Notes: a model not told the origin generated them from the sequence alone. Counted from the stretch's first letter, positions 16,183-25,372 are shown. The stretch: 64,000 nucleotides of DNA from UBA2031 sp037189985 (GCA_037189985.1 JBBCJX010000012.1:1-64000), one strand, 5' to 3'. Numbers and translations: made by a program.

Positions 16183-17928
16183 ATGAATGCGCCCTTCGAC
16201 CTCATCATCCGCAATGGCCTCTACTTCGATGGCACCGGCCAACGGCCGGCATCACGCCAGCACATCGGCATCCGGCAGGGCCGGGTGGCCAGAGTCAGTG
16301 CCAGCCCCCTGGAAGAAACCGGCTGCCCCAAGGTGATCAACGCCGAAGGACGCTGGGTCACTCCCGGCTTCCTGGACACGCACACGCATTACGATGCCGA
16401 AGTACTGGCCGCCCCCAGCCTCAGCGAATCGGTGCGCCACGGGGTGACCACGGTGCTGGTGGGGAGTTGCTCGCTCAGCATGGTGTGCAGCGAGGTAGAA
16501 GATGCCTCCGACATCTTCACCCGCGTGGAAACCGTGCCCCGTGAAAAAGTCCTGCCACTACTGAAAGCGCGCAAAAGCTGGTCCACGCCCGCCGAATGGG
16601 TGCGTTTCATCCGTCAGCAACCGCTGGGCCCCAACCTCATGAGCTTTCTTGGCCACAGCGACCTGCGCGTGGCCACGCTGGGCCTGCTGCGCGCCACCGA
16701 CCGTGAGGTACAGCCCACCGAAGCGGAAATGCAGAAAATGGAAAGCGTGCTGACCGAGGCGCTGGACGAAGGTTTTCTCGGCCTCTCCACCATGTGCCTC
16801 AAATGGGACAAGGTGGACGGCGACCGCGCCTGGTCCAAGAGCCTGCCCAGCACCTATGCCCGCTGGAAGGAACTGCGCCGCCTCAACCGCCTGCTGCGCC
16901 AGCGCGGCCGCGTGCATCAGGGTGCCCCCAACGCCTCCAATCCCCTGCAAGTCACCCAGTATTTCCAGCAGACACTGGGCCTGCTCGGCCGCCCGCTCAA
17001 GACCACGCTGATCACCATGATGGACCTGAAAGGCAATGCCACCACGCGCCCGCTGACCAAGCTGGTGTCCTGGCTCGCCAATTCGCTGGGCGGCGATTTC
17101 CGCTGGCAGCTCCTGCCCACACCCTTCACCGTGTATGCCGATGGCATCGACGTGGTCTTCTTCGAAGAATTCGGGGCCGGTGAAATGGCACTGGACCTGC
17201 GCGAACAGGTAGAGCGCAACGCCCTGCTCAAGGACGAAGGCTATCGCCGCCAGTTCCGCCGCTTCTACGGCGAGAAACTGAAACCCCGTGTATGGCAACG
17301 CGATTTCGGCGACGCCATCGTGCTGGAGTGCCCTGACAAATCCCTGGTGGGCCGCAACTTCGGCGAGATCGCCAAGGCCCGGAGCGTGCATGTGGTCGAT
17401 CTGTTCCTCGATCTGGTGGTGGAGTACGGCACGGCGTTGCGCTGGTACACCACGGTGGGCAACCACCGCAAAGACGTGCTGGAAAAGATGGTGGCGGAGA
17501 AGCACACGCTCATCACCTTCTCCGATGCCGGCGCGCACATCCGCAACATGGCCTTCTACAACATCCCCCTGCGCCTCCTGAAGCTCGTGAAGGACAGTCA
17601 TGACCGCGGCCAACCCATCATGCCGCTGGAAACCGCCGTATGGCGCATGACCGGCGAGCAGGCCGACTGGCTGGGCGTGGAGGCCGGCCACATCCGCGAA
17701 GGCGACCGCGCCGACATCGCCATCCTGAACCCGGCATGCTTCAACCAGAATCTAGAAACCGTGCACTGGGCCGAGATGGAAGCCCTGGGCCTGCAACGGC
17801 TGGTCAACCGCAATCCCGGCCTGGTGGAGCACGTGATCATCAACGGCCGCCTGGCCATGGAGAACGAAACCATCACCCCGGAACTGGGCCAAGCACCCGG
17901 CTTCGGCCAGTTCCTGCCCGCCCGCTGA
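16183..17928 (+). CDS. Amidohydrolase family protein (N-acyl-D-amino-acid deacylase-like)
   Basis: A 581-residue metal hydrolase. DLIIRNGLYFDGTG is the N-terminal beta-sandwich. FLDTHTHYDAE (about residue 70) gives the H-x-H metal site, and ITFSDAGAHIRNMAF near residue 450 supplies the catalytic Asp. The GDRADIAILNP block near the end closes the sandwich domain. These features fit the D-aminoacylase branch of the amidohydrolase superfamily, and the length is normal. It is divergent from the AraC regulator. The actual substrate (acyl-amino acid or other cyclic amide) is not clear. Confidence 0.82.
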   Translation: MNAPFDLIIRNGLYFDGTGQRPASRQHIGIRQGRVARVSASPLEETGCPKVINAEGRWVTPGFLDTHTHYDAEVLAAPSLSESVRHGVTTVLVGSCSLSMVCSEVEDASDIFTRVETVPREKVLPLLKARKSWSTPAEWVRFIRQQPLGPNLMSFLGHSDLRVATLGLLRATDREVQPTEAEMQKMESVLTEALDEGFLGLSTMCLKWDKVDGDRAWSKSLPSTYARWKELRRLNRLLRQRGRVHQGAPNASNPLQVTQYFQQTLGLLGRPLKTTLITMMDLKGNATTRPLTKLVSWLANSLGGDFRWQLLPTPFTVYADGIDVVFFEEFGAGEMALDLREQVERNALLKDEGYRRQFRRFYGEKLKPRVWQRDFGDAIVLECPDKSLVGRNFGEIAKARSVHVVDLFLDLVVEYGTALRWYTTVGNHRKDVLEKMVAEKHTLITFSDAGAHIRNMAFYNIPLRLLKLVKDSHDRGQPIMPLETAVWRMTGEQADWLGVEAGHIREGDRADIAILNPACFNQNLETVHWAEMEALGLQRLVNRNPGLVEHVIINGRLAMENETITPELGQAPGFGQFLPAR

Positions 17929-18011
17929 AACCACCACCCTTGCAATAACCGGGGCCTCCCCCATCTCTCCGGGACAGCGCAGTGCCCCTGCGGTACACTG
18001 CGCTGGCTTCT

Positions 18012-18366
18012 GGGGGTGACATGGCTTCGACGCCGGTTACAAAACCTGAAGGTGCATGCGGAGAGGGCGACATCTCTCGTAAATCAAAGTCGCAAAAAAG
18101 TAGTCGCAAACGACGAAAACTACGCACTGGCAGCCTAATACCCTGCCTACGATCGAAGTTGCCTGCCCATGGGCGATGGACATCGGCGCAAAAAACATGG
18201 GATCGCTTGAAGCCTTGTCTCGCGGCTGACAGCTAAATCTCAGAGGCTCGCCTTCTACGCCCTGTCGCTCGGGCCGTAGCGGGCTAAATCAATAGAGACG
18301 ACTAAGCATGTAGAGCCCAAGGCAGCGGACTGACGGACGCGGGTTCGATCCCCGCCACCTCCACCA
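18012..18366 (+). ncRNA. ssrA: Transfer-messenger RNA (tmRNA)
   Basis: About 355 bases with a perfect tRNA-like end: the 5' GGGGGUG pairs with CACCUCC before a discriminator A and encoded CCA, and GGGTTCGATCCCC forms the T-arm. The tag frame runs 18106-18138 and encodes ANDENYALAA-stop, preceded by the usual AGTAGTC resume context. This matches the E. coli tag. With SmpB it rescues stalled ribosomes. The 3' end is a common attachment site for mobile DNA, and the AT-rich three-gene island starts right after it. Confidence 0.97.
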
Positions 18367-18378
18367 ACTGCAAACAAA

Positions 18379-18403
18379 AAGGCCACCTTGCGGTGGCCTT
18401 TTG
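18379..18403 (+). terminator. ssrA intrinsic terminator
   Basis: GGCCACC-TTGC-GGTGGCC stem followed by TTTTGC, 12 bases after the encoded CCA of tmRNA. Confidence 0.88.
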
Positions 18404-18482
18404 CTTTCTTATAAGTTAATGAACTAACCGCTCCAACTAAGAATACTTAAGAATTGCTCATATCCACCAAGGACCCCCTCAA

Positions 18483-19556
18483 ATGAAGACCCCGAAAGAG
18501 ATACCAAAGAAGACAAAGGAAGAGGGGTTGCTAGCAGAAGCTCAAATCGTCGAGCAATCAAAGCGCATTGAGTTCTATTTAACTGAATACTCCGTGGAGC
18601 TTCTAGCCAACAAAATGCGCGATGGGGAGTTTGTAGTCCCGGCATATCAACGAGCCTACACATGGGAGCCCGAAAGAAAGTCGAGATTCATAGAGTCTTT
18701 GATAATCGGGCTGCCAATCCCATTTCTTTTCTTTTGGGAAATGCCCGATGGGAAGCTCGAAATTGTAGATGGCTCCCAGCGCCTTAGAGCCATAGAAGAG
18801 TTCATCCACGGAAATCTGAGACTTGGAACACTAGAAAGTCTAACCCGACTCTCAGACTTCTCATTCTCCGAGATGCCCGAGTCACGTCAGAGAAAAATAA
18901 AGAATCGATCAATTCGCGGAATAGTACTGAACGAGCATGCCGATGAGCAGGCTCGCTTTGACATGTTCGACCGAATTAACACAGGCAGCAAGATTGCAAA
19001 CAAGGCCGAAGTAAGACGAGGCGCACTTGCCGGCCCATTTATGAATCTCATTACATCAATGGCAGAACTTGAGGCATTCACAACTCTAGCACCAGTTTCT
19101 AAAAAGGAAGCTGATGAGCGAGAAAGGGAAGAGCTAGTAACAAGATTCTATGCATATGGAGATGGCCTTGATGGCTACAAAGATAGGCCCTCAGAATTTC
19201 TTTTCAATTACGTTAAGAAAATGAACTCTACGCTAGAAGCAAACCCCACCTTAGGAAACGAATATAGGGACAGATTCCTGAAAACAATGGAATTTATCGC
19301 CTCCGCTTTTCCATATGGATTTAGAAGAAACATAAATGGAAAGGCCACTCCACGCGCCCGATTTGAAGCTATCTCTATAGGATCATTCTTGGCAGTCAGT
19401 GAAAACCCTCTCCTTATTGCGACACCCCCTCAAGCCATTGAGCAATGGCTAACAAGCAAAGAATTCCAAGATGCAACTGGCTCCGATGGAGCCAATGCAA
19501 TTGCTCGACTTAGAGAACGCATAAATTTCGTCAAGAGAAAACTATTGGGGGCATAA
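18483..19556 (+). CDS. DUF262 (GmrS/ParB-like) domain protein of putative defence island
   Basis: A 357-residue protein of the DUF262 family, the N-terminal part of GmrSD-type restriction enzymes. Diagnostic motifs are PAYQRAYTW (residues 53-61), DGSQR (96-100) and FDRINTGS (about 163-170). No C-terminal DUF1524 HNH nuclease follows, so on its own it looks like the nucleotide-binding or sensing half. Codon use is AT-rich, unlike the flanking genes. Its TAA stop is immediately followed by the ATG of the HEPN-like gene, and the methyltransferase follows that, so the three form one operon. It begins 116 bases after ssrA. Confidence 0.85.
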   Translation: MKTPKEIPKKTKEEGLLAEAQIVEQSKRIEFYLTEYSVELLANKMRDGEFVVPAYQRAYTWEPERKSRFIESLIIGLPIPFLFFWEMPDGKLEIVDGSQRLRAIEEFIHGNLRLGTLESLTRLSDFSFSEMPESRQRKIKNRSIRGIVLNEHADEQARFDMFDRINTGSKIANKAEVRRGALAGPFMNLITSMAELEAFTTLAPVSKKEADEREREELVTRFYAYGDGLDGYKDRPSEFLFNYVKKMNSTLEANPTLGNEYRDRFLKTMEFIASAFPYGFRRNINGKATPRARFEAISIGSFLAVSENPLLIATPPQAIEQWLTSKEFQDATGSDGANAIARLRERINFVKRKLLGA

Positions 19557-20291
19557 ATGGAACGCCTTAATAGTACTTTTACAGAACGTCTAGCCGAGAT
19601 TGATGCATATATTGGACTCCTGCAATCAATTGAAGAACAGGCTCGAAATGGTCCACCAAAGATTGAGGGCGCAACGCATCCAATTACCGTTCAGCAGCAA
19701 AGAATTCTATATTCGAGTCTATTTCTACAGCTCTACAATTTAGTAGAAGCAACCATGACACTCTGCATTGAAGCAGTCGCAGAGGCAGCAATGAACGACT
19801 CGAAGTGGCGCCCAAGAGACCTAAGTAATGAAATCCTCAAGGAATGGGTACGCGCCAGAGCGCGCACCCATACAGACCTAACCGCAGACAATAGATTGCA
19901 AAACGTATTAGAGGCCATTGACTCTCTAATTGAAGACCTTCCAATCGTCGGCTTTTCCATTGAAAAAGGAGGGGGAGGGAATTGGGATGACGAGTCCATA
20001 GAGAAAATCAGCAAAAGACTCGGATTCAAGCTTCGCATAAAGAAGAGCATTTACTCCGATACAAAGAAAAAATTCCGAGATGAAATGGGGCCACTTGAAC
20101 TAGTTAAAAGCTTTAGAAATAGGCTAGCTCATGGAGCAATATCATTTGCAGAGTGTTCTGATGGACTAACGGTCACCCAACTATGTGACCTTAAGGAAAA
20201 AACAGTAAACTACTTACGAGAAGTGGCAAGCTGCTTCATTGCTTATATAGAAAGCTTTGGCTTCATTATCGAGAGTAAACGCCCAGCATAA
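19557..20291 (+). CDS. HEPN-like protein (resembles MAE_28990/MAE_18760 family)
   Basis: A 244-residue, mainly helical protein. It carries the R-x4-H HEPN signature in FRNRLAHG (Arg187, His192), the catalytic motif of many HEPN ribonucleases. An earlier helix, LYSSLFLQLYNLVEATMTL, matches the opening of HEPN-type nucleases found beside restriction-modification genes. It is the middle gene of an AT-rich three-gene operon with no intergenic gap on the 5' side and two bases on the 3' side. I infer it is the toxic effector of the system. That it cuts RNA rather than DNA is from knowledge of the family, not from this sequence. Confidence 0.75.
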   Translation: MERLNSTFTERLAEIDAYIGLLQSIEEQARNGPPKIEGATHPITVQQQRILYSSLFLQLYNLVEATMTLCIEAVAEAAMNDSKWRPRDLSNEILKEWVRARARTHTDLTADNRLQNVLEAIDSLIEDLPIVGFSIEKGGGGNWDDESIEKISKRLGFKLRIKKSIYSDTKKKFRDEMGPLELVKSFRNRLAHGAISFAECSDGLTVTQLCDLKEKTVNYLREVASCFIAYIESFGFIIESKRPA

Positions 20292-20293
20292 TC

Positions 20294-21352
20294 ATGAAAA
20301 AACGAGACTCAAAAAAGAAAATCGTAGCAGTTGACCTTTTTTGCGGGGTAGGCGGACTAACTCATGGCCTTGTTCGCGGAGGAATAGAGGTTAAGGCGGG
20401 CATAGATATTGATGCGAGCTGCAAATTTCCATTTGAGGCCAATAACGCGTCAAGATTCATAAAGGAAGATATATCTAATATCAAAGGCAGCGATATAAAG
20501 AGCCTTCTTTCGGAAGGTAATTACACCTTAATTGCAGGCTGCGCTCCATGCCAGCCATTTTCCACCTATAGCCGCAGCAGCAGAAACGAAAAATATGAAG
20601 CACAATGGCCGCTGGTACTTGAATTTGGACGACTAATTAAACAAACAAAACCAGACTTGATAACAATGGAAAACGTTCCTCAATTAGTTGATCACCAAGT
20701 TTTCCAAGATTTTCTAGCCCTCCTCAAGGGTTATTCCGTCTGGTGGAAAGTTGTCGAGTGCTCATCTTACGGGGTACCACAGACCAGAAAACGCCTAGTT
20801 CTTTTAGCATCGCGACTTGGCGATAAGATGCTTCATCTACCCGAAAGCAAGAGCAAATTATCTACCGTAAAGAAGGCCATAAGTGGCTTGCCTGTAATAC
20901 ATGCCGGGGAGCGCGACCCAAACGATCCCCTGCATGCTGCCGCTTCACTTAGCGCGATAAATCTCGAAAGAATTAGGGCATCCAAACCAGGAGGAACATG
21001 GCGTGACTGGCCTACACCGCTCCAGGCGAAGTGCCACCAAAGAGAGTCGGGCTCAACCTATCCAAGTGTGTACGGAAGAATGGAGTGGGATAAAGCATCG
21101 CCAACAATCACAACTCAATGCTTTGGATATGGTAATGGCCGCTTCGGACACCCGGAGCAAGATCGTGCAATCTCGCTGCGGGAAGCCGCCATGCTACAAA
21201 CATTTCCGCGCCGCTATAAGTTTGTGAAAAGTGCTACCGAAGTAAAATTCAACAAACTTGGCCGACTCATTGGAAATGCAGTTCCAGTGAAGCTTGGAGA
21301 AATAATTGCAAAATCCTTACTTTTGCATGTAAGTCACTATGAAAATTCGTGA
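20294..21352 (+). CDS. DNA (cytosine-5-)-methyltransferase
   Basis: A 352-residue C5 methyltransferase with the family motifs in order: I, DLFCGVGGLTHG (14-25); IV, GCAPCQPFS with catalytic Cys86; VI, MENVP (Glu126); VIII, QTRKR (163-167); the variable target-recognition region (about 200-275); IX, SLREAAMLQTFP; X, GNAVPVKLGEIIAKS. It appears intact. The target sequence cannot be read. It is the last gene of the DUF262-HEPN operon and likely protects host DNA from that system. AT-rich composition marks it as acquired. It is convergent with the LysR gene, with 15 bases between the stop codons. Confidence 0.93.
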   Translation: MKKRDSKKKIVAVDLFCGVGGLTHGLVRGGIEVKAGIDIDASCKFPFEANNASRFIKEDISNIKGSDIKSLLSEGNYTLIAGCAPCQPFSTYSRSSRNEKYEAQWPLVLEFGRLIKQTKPDLITMENVPQLVDHQVFQDFLALLKGYSVWWKVVECSSYGVPQTRKRLVLLASRLGDKMLHLPESKSKLSTVKKAISGLPVIHAGERDPNDPLHAAASLSAINLERIRASKPGGTWRDWPTPLQAKCHQRESGSTYPSVYGRMEWDKASPTITTQCFGYGNGRFGHPEQDRAISLREAAMLQTFPRRYKFVKSATEVKFNKLGRLIGNAVPVKLGEIIAKSLLLHVSHYENS

Positions 21353-21367
21353 GCAGTATTTTCTAGA

Positions 21368-22255
21368 CTATTTATCAGTCAGCACAGTCCGACAAACCTC
21401 CCCCACAAACTCCCTCACCACTTGCACCCTCTGGCTCCCCTTCAAATCCCGGTGGTACAGCAACCAGAGCTGGCGCTCGGTTTTGAGATCGCCGATATCA
21501 AGGCGGGTGAGCGCGGCATCGGCTTCACCAATGAATAGCGGCAGGAAGGTGGTGCCGAGGCCGGCGCGCACGGCGGCGTATTGGGACTCCATATTATTAG
21601 TTCTGAGCGCGGGCGTACGGCCTGGGAATAACTGCGCCAGCCACTCCAGCATGGGCAACTTCACCCAGGATTCGTCCCAGCTCACCACCTCCAGGTTTTT
21701 CCAGTTACCGCCGGCTTTCTTGAGCGCAGCTTTGGTGGTGTAGAGGCCGAAGCTCATGTCGCCCACTTTGTGCGCGATGTAATCCGGCGCGTGCCGGGCT
21801 TGCTGCGGATCGATGATGCGGAAGGCGAGATCGGCCTCGCGCCGGGCGAGGTCGGTCAGATTGCGGCCCACCACCAGTTCCACCTGCAATTGCGGATGAC
21901 GGACGCGGAACTCATGCAGGTGCGGGGCGATGAGGTAATTGGCCAGGGACTCGGGCAGGGCCAGCTTCACGGTGCCGGTGATTTCGCCATGGGCTTCGCT
22001 GCGGCGCTCCACGGCCTGCATGGCGCGCTCCACCTCGGCCACATGGGCGAAGAGTTCGCTGCCTCGGTCGGTGAGCAGATAGCCGCGCTGCTGGCGCAGG
22101 AAGAGGCGCATGCCGAGGCGGGCTTCCATGGCGTCGATATGGCGGGAGACGGTGGAGGCGCTGGTCTTGAGACTGGCAGCCGCTGTGGAAAGGCCACCAC
22201 CCCGGGCCACGGCCAGGAAGTAGCGCAGGTCGTTCCAGTCGCGCAGTTCGCTCAT
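21368..22255 (-). CDS. LysR family transcriptional regulator
   Basis: A 295-residue regulator. The N-terminal winged helix is WNDLRYFLAVARGGGLSTAAA, then LKTSASTVSRHIDAMEARLG. The C-terminal substrate domain is normal in length. Start at 22255 is the standard LysR start; the frame extends upstream with no family match. It is divergent from an EamA exporter with a 151-bp gap holding an inverted repeat, so it probably regulates that gene. GC-rich composition shows that the AT-rich island ends before this gene. Confidence 0.9.
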   Translation of the reverse strand: MSELRDWNDLRYFLAVARGGGLSTAAASLKTSASTVSRHIDAMEARLGMRLFLRQQRGYLLTDRGSELFAHVAEVERAMQAVERRSEAHGEITGTVKLALPESLANYLIAPHLHEFRVRHPQLQVELVVGRNLTDLARREADLAFRIIDPQQARHAPDYIAHKVGDMSFGLYTTKAALKKAGGNWKNLEVVSWDESWVKLPMLEWLAQLFPGRTPALRTNNMESQYAAVRAGLGTTFLPLFIGEADAALTRLDIGDLKTERQLWLLYHRDLKGSQRVQVVREFVGEVCRTVLTDK

Positions 22256-22310
22256 GTTTCCTGCCCCTCTCTCAGCCTGCGCCTTCTTTCCATATCCGGA
22301 AAATGGTTTT

Positions 22311-22332
22311 GCAAAGTCTCGTCTTTCTTTGC
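22311..22332. promoter_or_regulatory. Inverted repeat in LysR-EamA intergenic region
   Basis: GCAAAG-N10-CTTTGC, flanked by two near-copies of CATATSCGGAA (S = C or G) about 45 bases apart. LysR regulators bind interrupted palindromes of this size in such divergent gaps. The assignment is inferred from position. Confidence 0.4.
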
Positions 22333-22406
22333 ATATGCGGAAGACTAGCATTCTCCCCATGGCTGCCGGGAGCCCTGTTCCGGCGGCAGGGGGAAGGAGC
22401 ACCGCC

Positions 22407-23342
22407 ATGTCGCGCAACACCATCTGGCTCAAGTTGGGAATGACCGCCTTTTTCTGGGGGTTGATGTTCCACCTGGGCAAATACGCCGTGGGCAGCATGT
22501 CGCCGGAATCCATAGGCGGCTGGCGTTTCCTGATTGCCGGGCTCGTGCTGCTGCCGCTGGTGGGCCTGCGCGAAGGGCTGGATTGGGCCGGCCTGCGCCG
22601 CAATCTGCTGCCGCTCACCGCTATGGCCGTTATCGGCATAGGCGGCTTCAATGTCTTTCTCTTTTACGGCCTCAAGCACACCTCGCCGGTGAATGGCGCG
22701 CTCATCATGGCGCTGTGCCCGGCGCTCATCACCTTTCTCTCCGCCCTGTTGATGCGTGAGCGTGTGAGCGGCCGGCAACTGGCCGGACTCGCCCTCGGCA
22801 TTGCCGGTGTGGCGGTGGTGGTGAGCCATGGCTCGCTGCAGGCACTGCTTTCGCTTTCTTTCCAGATTGGCGATCTGCTGGTGCTGCTGGCCGCCTCTTG
22901 CTGGGCCGTGTATTCCACGATTCCGCGCCGCTTCATCACCGGCCTGCCGCCGCTGCAAATCACCGTGGGCAGCATTGCGCTGGGTGGCGTGCTGATCAGC
23001 AGCTTTGCCATGAGCACGCAACATGATTTCTGGGTGATGCCGCCTTTGAGTGTGATGGCTGCTGTGCTGACGATGAGCCTGCTCGGCTCGGTGCTGGCCT
23101 ATCTCTGGTGGAATGATGGCGTGAAGGCCGTAGGTGCAGGCACTGCCGCGCTCTTCATGAATCTGGTGCCGGTGTTTGCCGCGCTGATCGGCATTGCGCT
23201 GGGCCAGCATCTGTCGGTTTCGCAGGTGCTGGGGGCCATCTTGGTGATGGGCGGTGTGCTTTATGCCACCTGGCAACCCAAGGCCACAGTCCCCACGGAA
23301 TTACTGCTGCCGATACATGCCGGCAAGCATCTGGAGCGTTGA
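22407..23342 (+). CDS. EamA/RhaT family (DMT) transporter
   Basis: A 311-residue inner-membrane protein with ten hydrophobic helices in two EamA repeats, e.g. GMTAFFWGLMFHLGKYA at the start and LGSVLAYLWWNDGVKAVGAG in repeat two. Members export amino acids or metabolites. AAGGAGC about eight bases before the ATG at 22407 supports this start over the longer frame. It is divergent from a LysR regulator, the usual arrangement. Substrate unknown. Confidence 0.88.
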   Translation: MSRNTIWLKLGMTAFFWGLMFHLGKYAVGSMSPESIGGWRFLIAGLVLLPLVGLREGLDWAGLRRNLLPLTAMAVIGIGGFNVFLFYGLKHTSPVNGALIMALCPALITFLSALLMRERVSGRQLAGLALGIAGVAVVVSHGSLQALLSLSFQIGDLLVLLAASCWAVYSTIPRRFITGLPPLQITVGSIALGGVLISSFAMSTQHDFWVMPPLSVMAAVLTMSLLGSVLAYLWWNDGVKAVGAGTAALFMNLVPVFAALIGIALGQHLSVSQVLGAILVMGGVLYATWQPKATVPTELLLPIHAGKHLER

Positions 23343-23449
23343 AGAAAGCGAGCACACAACATAGCGAGATCAACAGGCATGATTGCCTGATCACTCTGCC
23401 GCGCCGGCCGAGGCAAGACTCTGGCTGCTTTTACCTCGAACCAGAAAGG

Positions 23450-23481
23450 CACTGGGTCCCGGCCTGCGCCGGGACGACAAC
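23450..23481 (+). repeat. REP-like hairpin element, copy 2
   Basis: Same frame as copy 1 (CACTGG, stem, GACGACAA), but the stem is GTCCCGGC / GCCGGGAC, which keeps pairing through a double change relative to copy 1. It lies in the 277-bp gap between the EamA gene and the ZntB-like gene; I see nothing else there. Confidence 0.7.
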
Positions 23482-23619
23482 AACGAAATCTGATTAAAGG
23501 CGCCTTCATTTTCCTGCCTACCTGCCTCATGCACGGCAGACGCCAAGAACGCTCTGTCACGATACCGTCATGAAATTGACGCGAAAATGGTGAACGCCTC
23601 TTGATGATACACCTGCCCC

Positions 23620-24627
23620 ATGACACCCCCTGCTTTTGGCACAGACCTGACCGGCCTGATCTGTGCGTATGCCTTCGATGCGGAAGGCAGCGCGACCCTG
23701 CTGCATGCCACACAAGTGGAAGAGTGGCTGGCGCAACCCTTTCACGAGGAAAGCCGGGAATTCCTCTGGCTGCACATGAACCTCTCCCATGCCGGCAGCG
23801 AGAAGTGGTTGCAGGCCAACCTCCAGCTCTCACCGCAATTCTACGAAACCCTGCACGAAGGCACGCGCTCCACGCGCATTGATCACGCCGAAGATACGCT
23901 GATCGCCGTTCTCAACGACGTGCTCTTCGACTTCTCTTTTGATGCCTCAGACATTTCCACGCTGTGGCTAAGCGTGGATGCACGCGTAGTGGTGACTGCA
24001 CGCAGCAAGCCGTTGCGTTCTGTGGACCGGTTGCGCGGTGCGGTGAAGCATGGCGAGCGGTTGCATTCGCCCGTGGAGTTGCTGATTCATCTGCTGCGTG
24101 ACGAAGCCGATGTGCTGATCACCATCGTTCGCGATATCGCCAACCGGGTAGACCTGATTGAAGATCGCCTGCTCACACGCCGCCTGGATGGCAGCCGTCG
24201 CCAGATCGGCAATTTCCGGCGTCTGCTGGTCCGCCTGCAACGCCTTTTGGCACCAGAACCTTCCGCGCTGTTCCGTCTGCTGAACCGGCCACCGCGCTGG
24301 ATACAGGAGCACGACCTGCTGGAGCTGAGGCAATCCACGGAAGAATTTTCCACGGTACTGAGCGACATGTCGGCACTGCAGGAGCGCATCAAGCTCCTGC
24401 AGGAAGAAATAGCGGCCAGGATCAACGAGCAGGACAACCACAGCCTCTACATCCTGACCACCGTTTCGGTACTGGCCCTGCCCATCAACATCATCGCCGG
24501 ACTGTTCGGGATGAATGTGGGCGGCATTCCCCTGGCTGAGGCCGACACAGGATTCTGGATAGTGGTAGCGGTGGTGGCGGCTTTCGTGCTGATTGCGGCT
24601 CGCCTGATTTTCAGGCGTCAGGAATAG
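23620..24627 (+). CDS. zntB: CorA family zinc transporter ZntB-like
   Basis: A 335-residue metal-ion channel/transporter. A long acidic N-terminal cytoplasmic domain leads to two C-terminal transmembrane helices (about 275-298 and 308-328). The signature between them is GMNVGGIPLA; the GMNVGG rather than GMN-FE form points to ZntB-type zinc transport rather than CorA magnesium uptake. Length is normal. It stands alone, with a REP-like hairpin upstream. The direction of transport is not decided by sequence. Confidence 0.88.
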   Translation: MTPPAFGTDLTGLICAYAFDAEGSATLLHATQVEEWLAQPFHEESREFLWLHMNLSHAGSEKWLQANLQLSPQFYETLHEGTRSTRIDHAEDTLIAVLNDVLFDFSFDASDISTLWLSVDARVVVTARSKPLRSVDRLRGAVKHGERLHSPVELLIHLLRDEADVLITIVRDIANRVDLIEDRLLTRRLDGSRRQIGNFRRLLVRLQRLLAPEPSALFRLLNRPPRWIQEHDLLELRQSTEEFSTVLSDMSALQERIKLLQEEIAARINEQDNHSLYILTTVSVLALPINIIAGLFGMNVGGIPLAEADTGFWIVVAVVAAFVLIAARLIFRRQE

Positions 24628-24851
24628 GGTGCCTGCAAGGAAAGCAGTGTGCCCGAGACGTTAAAGCAAGCCCTTACATTTTCCTGAAAACAAGAAACCA
24701 GAAGCCGCACCAATTCACCGATATCACACAAAGCCGCCCTGCAGCTTTCAAGCCCTCACAGAGCAGGGACAGTGTAAAGCGCATGCAGCGTCGAGACTCT
24801 TCTCTCCAACCACGCCTTTGCATACGGGCAACTCGAAAAGGGAGAATCAAG

Positions 24852-25328
24852 ATGGCTACACAAGGCAGTAACCAGCATCCACTCCGTACTTCCGGTAGAG
24901 CCTCCACAGTCTCCGGCACAGACGGGGGAGCCAGCATCGTCGCTTCGCAAACTGCGTTGCGTAATGCGGAAGGCCCCGGGCCCTACCTCATGCTGGCCGA
25001 CACGCTCTCCGGCGATGCCGTGGTCAACCACAAGAAGGAAAAGGTGGGTGATATCAAGGGCATCATGCTGGATGTGCAGCGCGGCAATATCGCCTATGCC
25101 GTGCTTTCCGTAGGCGGCTTCCTGGGGATTGGCGACAAACTGTTTGCCATTCCCTGGTCTGCACTCAAGCTGGACGCTGACAACCAGCGCTTCCTGCTGG
25201 ATGTCGACAAGGAACGCCTGGCCAAGGCCCCGGGCTTCGACAAGGACAACTGGCCGGACTCGGCGGACCGCACATTGGCCTCGGAAGTTCACAGCTACTT
25301 CAAAGCCAGGCCCTACTGGGATCGCTGA
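24852..25328 (+). CDS. PRC-barrel domain protein
   Basis: A 158-residue soluble protein. A polar N-terminal segment rich in Gln, Ser and Gly (1-45) precedes a PRC-barrel (about 55-130) with VNHKKEKVGDIKGIMLD, IAYAVLSVGGFLGIGDKL and FAIPWSALKLD. PRC-barrels bind other proteins, RNA processing factors or photosynthetic complexes; the stand-alone form often occurs among stress-induced genes. The start at 24852 follows AGGGAGAATCAAG, a clear ribosome-binding site. An excellent hairpin follows the gene. Confidence 0.85.
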   Translation: MATQGSNQHPLRTSGRASTVSGTDGGASIVASQTALRNAEGPGPYLMLADTLSGDAVVNHKKEKVGDIKGIMLDVQRGNIAYAVLSVGGFLGIGDKLFAIPWSALKLDADNQRFLLDVDKERLAKAPGFDKDNWPDSADRTLASEVHSYFKARPYWDR

Positions 25329-25344
25329 ACCACGGCAGGCACGA

Positions 25345-25372
25345 CTTCGGGCACCTCGCAAGGTGCCCGAAG
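25345..25372 (+). terminator. Strong hairpin after PRC-barrel gene
   Basis: Perfect 12-bp stem CTTCGGGCACCT / AGGTGCCCGAAG with loop CGCA, 16 bases after the stop codon. The following T-run is poor (CATTTC), so termination may be partial. Confidence 0.65.

Noticed and set aside
17982..18236. An 84-codon frame over ssrA
   Set aside because: The DNA is explained by tmRNA structure and its tag frame.
21385..21412. A sequence like ACCTCCACCAACT near the right end of the island, as possible attR copy of the ssrA 3' end
   Set aside because: The match is about ten bases with gaps, lies inside the LysR coding region and lacks the T-arm sequence.
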